From: DASZHJ01 sp035581425
GTDB taxonomy: Bacteria; Pseudomonadota; Alphaproteobacteria; ATCC43930; CGMCC-115725
Direction of reading: 5' to 3'
NCBI GenBank assembly: GCA_035581425.1
Contig: DATJVP010000136.1
Location: forward strand, 1 to 18,350
Length of the DNA stretch: 18,350 nt
Every line of letters begins with the position of its first letter. Position 1 is the first letter of the stretch. A program made the position numbers and the translations under genes. Positions 5,905 through 12,869 of the stretch are shown here, in pieces. Below the pieces are notes generated by a model. That model made no database searches. It was given only the letters and a program-made list of their open reading frames with translations, and was not told the origin of the DNA.

Positions 5905-6351
5905 TCAGCGCCCGCGCTCGGAACCGAGACGGATGATCACGTCGACGCGGCGGATCGAGGTTCCCGCGGGCGCCACCGGCAGCTCGGCGACGCTCACTCG
6001 CTCGCCGGGTATGTCTTGCAGCCGACCCGTGTCCTCGAAATAGAAGTGATGATGGTTGCCGACATTCGTGTCGAAATAGGAGCGTCCGGGATCGACGACG
6101 ACCTCGCGCAGCAGCCCCGCGCCCACGAACTGATGGAGCGTGTTGTAGATGGTCGCGAGCGAGACCCGCACCGCTGCCGCCTGCGCTTCGCCATGGAGTT
6201 GCTCGGCAGTGACGTGCCGGTCGCCCTTGTCGAAGAGGAGGCGCGTCAGCGCGAGCCGCTGCCGCGTCGGACGCAGTTTCGCCGCGCGCAACACTTCGAG
6301 CGCGCTGGCATAGGGACGGGCGTGGGCGTGGGTCGACGGCATAATCGTCAT
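5905..6351 (-). CDS. irr: Irr, Fur-family iron response regulator
   Basis: 148 residues with an N-terminal winged helix: LRPTRQRLALTRLL (26-39), HVTAEQLHGEA (46-56) and recognition helix VSLATIYNTLHQF (63-75). The dimerisation region follows, with SYFDTNVGNHHHFYFED (91-107). The HHH at 100-102 is the Irr haem-binding signature that separates it from Fur, Zur and PerR. The protein has no cysteine, so it lacks the GCPWHD-type haem regulatory motif of Bradyrhizobium japonicum Irr and any Cys4 zinc site. Irr senses haem and controls haem, iron-storage and uptake genes. No Shine-Dalgarno precedes the ATG at 6351, and a degenerate ICE abuts it; the in-frame ATG at 6342 is a plausible alternative start. 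A 6-bp GC hairpin overlaps the stop codon (5897-5915). Confidence 0.9.
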   Translation of the reverse strand: MTIMPSTHAHARPYASALEVLRAAKLRPTRQRLALTRLLFDKGDRHVTAEQLHGEAQAAAVRVSLATIYNTLHQFVGAGLLREVVVDPGRSYFDTNVGNHHHFYFEDTGRLQDIPGERVSVAELPVAPAGTSIRRVDVIIRLGSERGR

Positions 6352-6378
6352 AAATAGAGTGTTTCTAAATTAATGCAA
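6351..6378 (-). promoter_or_regulatory. Possible irr promoter
   Basis: On the reverse strand TTGCAT (6373-6378) and TATTTA (6351-6356) are 16 nt apart. Transcription would begin near 6344, so a transcript starting almost at the ATG at 6342 (leaderless) is possible. Both hexamers are weak matches. Confidence 0.35.
6353..6369. promoter_or_regulatory. Degenerate ICE-like site upstream of irr
   Basis: AATAGAG-TGT-TTCTAAA matches TTTAGAA-N3-TTCTAAA at 11 of 14 positions, with one half-site perfect. It lies between and overlaps the predicted irr promoter elements, as expected for autorepression. Confidence 0.45.
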
Positions 6379-6395
6379 GGCGGCGCTCGTCCCAC

Positions 6396-6450
6396 CCTGC
6401 GTCCTTTACCCGTGTGCCTCATCCTGAGCAAGCGAGCGTCGAAGGACGCA
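6396..6450. repeat. Decayed copy of the palindromic repeat
   Basis: 6396-6406 (CCTGCGTCCTT) is the first 11 bp of a forward arm. 6417-6450 is an inverted arm identical to the copy at 3222 except that an internal CCGAAGGGAGC (11 bp) is exactly missing. It lies between irr and the 3' end of the flavin oxidoreductase gene. Confidence 0.7.
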
Positions 6451-6465
6451 CGGCGCCGCGTCTCA

Positions 6466-7863
6466 TCAATCGCCCGTCTGCAGTCGCTCCACCAGCTCCT
6501 TCACGCTCGGGATGAAGCCGTTGCTGTAGAAGGGGTCGCCGGCGAAGCGGTAGGCGTTGTGTCCCGCGAACATGAGCTGGAACTCCACATCCTCGGAGTG
6601 GCTGATCACTTGCAGCGTCTTCTGAATGCAGAAGCTGCGGGGATCGGCCTTCTTGCCGGTGGTGCCTTCCTCGTTCTGTGCCCAGTTCGAGAACTGGCAG
6701 GCTGAGAGACAGCCCATGCAATTGATCTGGTCCGCGCGAATCTCCTGCGCCTTCTCGGCGGTGACAAAGATAAGCGTCGAGTCCGGCGTGCGCAGCGCCT
6801 CGGTATAGCCCGCAGCGATCCAGCCCTGCGCGCGATCCCGATCGTGCGGCGTTAAATAGACGAGCCGGCCGCGCGCGCCCACCTCGAGCGGCGCGAGGTG
6901 ATCGCCGACGGGGCCGACGGCATAAGCGACCTGCCGCTCGCTCCGCGCGTGGAGCTCGTTCAGGAACGAATTCCGCACCGCCGACGAATAGAAGCCCGTG
7001 GGGCTGAAGCGGTTGAGATATATGTCGCCTTCCTTGAGGGTCAGCAGCTTCTTCTTCCAGGCGTCGGAGATCGGACTCTCTTTCGTGAGGAGCGGCCGGG
7101 TCCCGAACTGAAAGGCCATCGGGCCCAGATCCTTGTTGTCGATCCAGTCCTCCCACTCCCGGAGATACCAGACGCCGCCGGCCATGAAGATCGGCGTCTG
7201 CGCGAGCTCGTACTCGCGCATGAGCTGGCGCAGCTCGAGGACGCGCGGGAAAGGCGCGCCGGGCTTCTCGGGGTCCTCGGAGTTGGAGAGGCCGTTATGA
7301 CCGCCCGCGAGCCAGGGGTCCTCATAGACGACGCCGCCGAGCCAATCCTTGAACTTGTGATAGGCGCGCTTCCAGAGTGCGCGGAAGGCGCGCGCGGAGG
7401 AGACGATCGGATAATAGTGGACGCCGTATTTCGCGCAGATCTCCGCGATGCGGTAGGGCATGCCCGCGCCGCAGGTAACCCCACTGATGAGGCCGCGCGC
7501 GCCCTCGAGGACGCCATGCAGGATGCGCTCCGCCGCCGCCATTTCCCAGAGCACGTTCATGTGCAGCCGGCCGCGCCCGCCGGCACGCTCGAAAGCGACG
7601 CGCGCCTGATGGATGCCTCCGGCGATCGCGTAGCGGATCAACTCCTCGTGCCGCTCGCGCCGGGTGCGCCCGCGATAAAGCTGGGCGATGCGATAGCCGT
7701 TCTCGTCGAAGCTGTCGGCGTTGACGCCGGAGAACGTCCCGACCCCGCCGCAGGCGGCCCAGGCACCGGAGCTTTCGCCATTGGAGACCGAGATGCCCTT
7801 TCCGCCTTCCACCAGCGGCAGCACCTCGCGGCCCGAAATCAGCAGCGAATTCAATGCTCTCAA
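6466..7863 (-). CDS. Nitronate monooxygenase-like flavin oxidoreductase with Cys-rich C-terminal extension
   Basis: 465 residues. The first 330 or so resemble the FMN TIM-barrel family of nitronate monooxygenase (2-nitropropane dioxygenase) and FabK: LVEGGKGISVSNG (17-29), an AGGHNG phosphate/flavin motif (186-191), IFMAGGVW (225-232) and FQFGTRPLLTKES (251-263). The chain exceeds usual NMOs by over 100 residues and contains CMGCLSAC (Cys382, 385, 389) and Cys412, suggesting a bound Fe-S cluster. The reaction is unknown; nitronate oxidation is only the family name. The start is a TTG at 7863 with GGGGAGG 4 nt upstream; another TTG at 7854 (MNSLLISGREVLP) is possible. It lies 86 nt downstream of the phosphodiesterase gene. 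Confidence 0.8.
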   Translation of the reverse strand: MRALNSLLISGREVLPLVEGGKGISVSNGESSGAWAACGGVGTFSGVNADSFDENGYRIAQLYRGRTRRERHEELIRYAIAGGIHQARVAFERAGGRGRLHMNVLWEMAAAERILHGVLEGARGLISGVTCGAGMPYRIAEICAKYGVHYYPIVSSARAFRALWKRAYHKFKDWLGGVVYEDPWLAGGHNGLSNSEDPEKPGAPFPRVLELRQLMREYELAQTPIFMAGGVWYLREWEDWIDNKDLGPMAFQFGTRPLLTKESPISDAWKKKLLTLKEGDIYLNRFSPTGFYSSAVRNSFLNELHARSERQVAYAVGPVGDHLAPLEVGARGRLVYLTPHDRDRAQGWIAAGYTEALRTPDSTLIFVTAEKAQEIRADQINCMGCLSACQFSNWAQNEEGTTGKKADPRSFCIQKTLQVISHSEDVEFQLMFAGHNAYRFAGDPFYSNGFIPSVKELVERLQTGD

Positions 7864-7925
7864 GAGGCCTCCCCGCTCGCCTGTCCCACGCCTAGCCTCG
7901 GGCGCTGGGTTTGGTTGAGTATTCT

Positions 7926-7940
7926 ATGTATGACGTACAT
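7926..7940. promoter_or_regulatory. Small palindrome upstream of the flavin oxidoreductase
   Basis: ATGTA-TGACG-TACAT is a 5-5-5 inverted repeat in the 86-nt gap between the phosphodiesterase and flavin oxidoreductase genes. A reverse-strand TAGAAT (7920-7925) adjoins it and could be a -10. No known regulator is matched. Confidence 0.3.
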
Positions 7941-7949
7941 CCGCAGGAT

Positions 7950-8720
7950 TCAAATGCCGGCCACCGGCAGCACAAGATCGGGCCGGTCGCTAAAGACCGC
8001 CGCCACGCCCCAGGAGAAGAGCTCCCGGGCACGACGGGCGTCGTTGACGGTATAGGCGAAGACCGGCAATCCCACGCGCGCGACGTCCGCCACCTGCTCG
8101 GGCCTGAGGCCCTGGTGGCTCACATGTACCGCCGAGCAGCCGAGCCGGTCGACCTCGTCCTGCCAATTCTGCGGGAGGCTGCGCACCAGAAACCCGCGGG
8201 CGACGCCCGGTGCCACGAGATGCGCACGCTCGAGCGCGGCGCGCTCGAAGCTCGAGACCAGTGGCGGTGGCAGCGTCTCGGGCCAGTGCTCGCGCAGGAG
8301 CGTCACCGTCGCCTCGGCTGTCGCGATTTCGGCGCCGGGCGAGGGCTTGATCTCGACCACCGCGCCGAGACCGAGCTCGCGCAGCAAGTTCAGCATCTCC
8401 GCAAGCGTCGGGATGCGCTCGCCGCGGGCGCCCGGATCGAACCAGGCGCCGGCATCGAGGCGCTTCAGCTCGGCCAGGCTCAGTGCGGCAACCTTGCCCT
8501 TGCCGTCGGTCGTGCGATCGACGGTGTCGTCATGGATCACCACGGGAACGCCATCGGCAGTCAGATGTACATCGAACTCGACCCAGCTTACGCCGAGCTC
8601 GGCGCTCTTGCGGAAGGAAGCGGGCGTGTTCTCCGGCGCAAGGCCCGAGGCCCCTCGATGACCGATCACCCGCGGCAGCGCAAGCGCGTGTCTGGGCTTG
8701 CGCGCCGCAGCGGCGGTCAT
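7950..8720 (-). CDS. Glycerophosphodiester phosphodiesterase (GDPD family, UgpQ-like)
   Basis: 256 residues, the normal size of cytosolic GDPD enzymes, which hydrolyse glycerophosphodiesters to glycerol-3-phosphate and an alcohol. The catalytic/metal set is visible: HRG (His21, Arg22), PEN (Glu30, Asn31), EFDVH (Glu48, Asp50, His52), HDDT (His63, Asp64) and VEIK (Glu123, Lys125). SHQGL and FAYTVND near the C-terminus fit the family barrel. No signal peptide or membrane segment is seen. It starts 22 nt after the pnp stop on the same strand and has only a weak GAGG ribosome site, so it may be read through from pnp. Function is confident; physiological substrate is not shown. Confidence 0.92.
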   Translation of the reverse strand: MTAAAARKPRHALALPRVIGHRGASGLAPENTPASFRKSAELGVSWVEFDVHLTADGVPVVIHDDTVDRTTDGKGKVAALSLAELKRLDAGAWFDPGARGERIPTLAEMLNLLRELGLGAVVEIKPSPGAEIATAEATVTLLREHWPETLPPPLVSSFERAALERAHLVAPGVARGFLVRSLPQNWQDEVDRLGCSAVHVSHQGLRPEQVADVARVGLPVFAYTVNDARRARELFSWGVAAVFSDRPDLVLPVAGI

Positions 8721-8742
8721 GATCGGGCCCGGAGAGCCTCGC

Positions 8743-10911
<2,169 letters not shown>

Positions 10912-10964
10912 CTCTCTCTTCCTTCTTCCTTCAGAAACGGATGCGGGCGCGGCACGGCCTTGAA

Positions 10965-10986
10965 GGCGCCGAGATCGCTCGGCGCC
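10965..10986 (-). ncRNA. Stem-loop in the rpsO-pnp intergenic leader
   Basis: GGCGCCGAG (10965-10973) and CTCGGCGCC (10978-10986) form a perfect 9-bp stem with a 4-nt loop, 54 nt before the pnp ATG. There is no U-tract. E. coli has an RNase III-cut stem-loop in its pnp leader that mediates autoregulation; this hairpin holds the equivalent place and may instead, or also, partly terminate after rpsO. Confidence 0.5.
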
Positions 10987-11076
10987 GGCCGCTGCAAGCG
11001 CGCCCTAGGTGTCGGTGAAAACGGGAGGGCAGGGAGGTCCGGCGGTCCGATCGCTCGCCGGCACCTCGCGGCATTG

Positions 11077-11346
11077 TCAGCGCCGCAGCCCCAGGCGGTC
11101 GATCAGCGCCTCGTAGCGGGCGGGATCGGTGCCCTTGAGGTAGTCGAGCAGGCTCCGGCGCTGGCCCACCATCACGAGGAGGCCGCGGCGCGAATGGTAG
11201 TCTCTGCTGTGGGTGGCCAAGTGCTCGGTCAGGTTCTTGATGCGCTCGCTGAGGATCGCAACCTGGACCTCCGCCGAGCCGGTATCGCCCTCCTTGCGGG
11301 CGAAGTCCTTGATGATCTCCTGCTTGCGCGGGAGCGCAATCGACAT
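11077..11346 (-). CDS. rpsO: 30S ribosomal protein S15
   Basis: 89 residues, exactly the usual length. Recognisable S15 features are GDTGSAEVQVAILSERI (20-36), LTEHLATHSRDYHSRRGL (39-56), the 16S rRNA-binding loop His/Asp region, and RRSLLDYLK (63-71). S15 binds the central domain of 16S rRNA early in 30S assembly. AAGGAG lies about 8 nt before the ATG. It begins 19 nt after truB and is followed by pnp. Confidence 0.98.
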   Translation of the reverse strand: MSIALPRKQEIIKDFARKEGDTGSAEVQVAILSERIKNLTEHLATHSRDYHSRRGLLVMVGQRRSLLDYLKGTDPARYEALIDRLGLRR

Positions 11347-11365
11347 CGGGATTCTCCTTGTCTCT

Positions 11366-12292
11366 CTAATGGTTCAGCACACGCACCGGCCTCAGCATGC
11401 CGTCCGCGATGCGCGCGAGCGCCACCAGCTTTTCCTTGCAGGTAGCGCGCACCGATTGGCCGTCGCCAAGCTCCAACAACCAAGCCCGATCGGAGGGGCG
11501 GAGCGGGAGCACGGCCTGGCCGCATCGCAAGCGGTCTGCTTCGGCTTCCGTCACGGCGAGCGCCGGGATGTCGTCCAGCGCTGTCTCGACGGGAAGCAGG
11601 TGCTCAAGTGGGCGCGGACTATGCACCAGGGTAGCGAGATTATCCAGGGAAATCGCCTGAGCCTCTTGGAACGGCCCGACTCGGGTGCGCCGGAGCGCGG
11701 CCACGTGCCCAACCGTGCCGAGCGCTTCTGCAATGTCGCGGGCGAGCGCGCGGATATACGTTCCTTTGCCGACGATGGCCTCGAATTCGGCGTGGTCGGT
11801 ATCGGGCATCGCGATCAGGCTCAGGCTGTTGATCCGGACCTTCCGCGGCTCGAGCGTCACCGCCTCCCCGGCGCGCGCCAGGTCATAAGCGCGCTCGCCC
11901 TCGACCTTGAGGGCAGAGTAGGCGGGCGGCCGTTGGAGGAGTTCGCCCATGAAGCGTGCCAGCACCCCCGTGATCGCCTGCGCGTCGGGCCGCACCGGTG
12001 AGGTCCCCGTCACCGCGCCCTCGGCATCGTCGGTGGCACGCGCCTCGCCCCAGCGCACCGTGAAGCGATAGGTCTTCGCGCCCTCCATCGTCCAGGCGAC
12101 GGTCTTGGTGGCCTCGCCGAGCGCCACCGGCAGCACGCCCGTTGCGAGGGGATCGAGAGTGCCGCCATGCCCGGCTTTCTCGGCATCGAGGAGGCGCCGC
12201 ACGCGCGCCACCGCTTGCGCCGAGCTCATCTGCAGAGGCTTGTCCAGGACGAGCCAGCCATGAACGGGACGCCCGCGCCGCTTACGCGCCAT
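11366..12292 (-). CDS. truB: tRNA pseudouridine(55) synthase
   Basis: 308 residues. The enzyme isomerises U55 in the T-loop of elongator tRNAs. Visible are GWLVLDKPLQMSS (12-24), the catalytic motif GHGGTLDPLATGVLP with Asp47, QRPPAYSALKVEGERAYDLAR, and GTYIRALARDIAEALG. The C-terminal part ends with a PUA-like region. Its ATG lies inside the end of rbfA (11-bp overlap), implying translational coupling. rpsO follows after 19 nt. Confidence 0.97.
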   Translation of the reverse strand: MARKRRGRPVHGWLVLDKPLQMSSAQAVARVRRLLDAEKAGHGGTLDPLATGVLPVALGEATKTVAWTMEGAKTYRFTVRWGEARATDDAEGAVTGTSPVRPDAQAITGVLARFMGELLQRPPAYSALKVEGERAYDLARAGEAVTLEPRKVRINSLSLIAMPDTDHAEFEAIVGKGTYIRALARDIAEALGTVGHVAALRRTRVGPFQEAQAISLDNLATLVHSPRPLEHLLPVETALDDIPALAVTEAEADRLRCGQAVLPLRPSDRAWLLELGDGQSVRATCKEKLVALARIADGMLRPVRVLNH

Positions 12293-12698
12293 CGTCCTCG
12301 TCTTTGGGCTGCGAGACGTCGCGCTTCACCTCCGGCCGGTGCAGGAGCTCGCTGATGCGGTTCGCGTGCTCGAAGGAGGTGTCGAGCAGGAAGGCGAGAG
12401 TGGGCGAGAAGCGAAGCTCCACCTCGCGCGCAAGCTGTCCCCGCAGGAACGGGGCGCTCCTCTTGAGGCCCGCCAGCACTTCCGGCGCATGGGCACCGGC
12501 GAGCGGCATTACGAAGACGGTCGCGTGCTTGAGGTCGGGGCTCATGCGCGCCTCGGTCACGGTGATCGTCGCCTCCGCCAGTGTGGGATCGCGGAGCTCG
12601 CCGCGCGCGAGAATGCGCGCGAGCCCATGCCGTACCTCCTCGCCCACCCGCAACTGTCGCGCCGAAGGCTCGCCGCGGGGGTGATCGTGTCGTTTCAT
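12282..12698 (-). CDS. rbfA: 30S ribosome-binding factor A
   Basis: 138 residues with a KH-like fold: QLRVGEEVRHGLARIL (15-30), ITVTEARMSPDLKHATVFVMPL (45-66) and LRFSPTLAFLLDTSFEHANRISELL (95-119). RbfA binds the free 30S subunit and assists late 16S rRNA maturation and cold adaptation. The acidic tail KDEDDGA overlaps the truB start. Unlike the rest of the operon, it is separated from its upstream gene infB by 171 nt, most of it a composite palindromic repeat. Confidence 0.97.
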   Translation of the reverse strand: MKRHDHPRGEPSARQLRVGEEVRHGLARILARGELRDPTLAEATITVTEARMSPDLKHATVFVMPLAGAHAPEVLAGLKRSAPFLRGQLAREVELRFSPTLAFLLDTSFEHANRISELLHRPEVKRDVSQPKDEDDGA

Positions 12699-12740
12699 GC
12701 TATGCGTCCGGAGACCGCTGCAGGCACATCGTGCGCCCCT

Positions 12741-12849
12741 CGAGACGCGCGCTCAAGCGCGCTCCTCAGGATGAGGTGGATGGGTGATGGCATCGAGAAA
12801 AGTCCTCATCCTGAGGAACGCCCGAAGGGCGCGTCTTGAAGGACGCGCG
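12741..12849. repeat. Composite repeat: arm, 27-nt linker, inverted arm, inside the infB-rbfA gap
   Basis: The left arm 12741-12776 ends CTCCTCAGGATGAGG. The linker 12777-12803 starts TGGATGGGTGATGGCAT. The right arm 12804-12849 starts CCTCATCCTGAGGA. The linker has the same length (27 nt) as both linkers at 3122-3148 and 3195-3221 and matches the first at 22 of 27 positions, although the outer arm sequences are of a different subtype (ACGCCCGAAGGGCGCGT core). The transcribed element would fold strongly in the operon mRNA. Confidence 0.8.
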
Positions 12850-12869
12850 TTCTCAGTCCAGCCGCCGCC

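Noticed and set aside
8721..8742. Terminator between pnp and the phosphodiesterase gene
   Set aside because: The gap is 22 nt and holds no stable stem with a U-tract.
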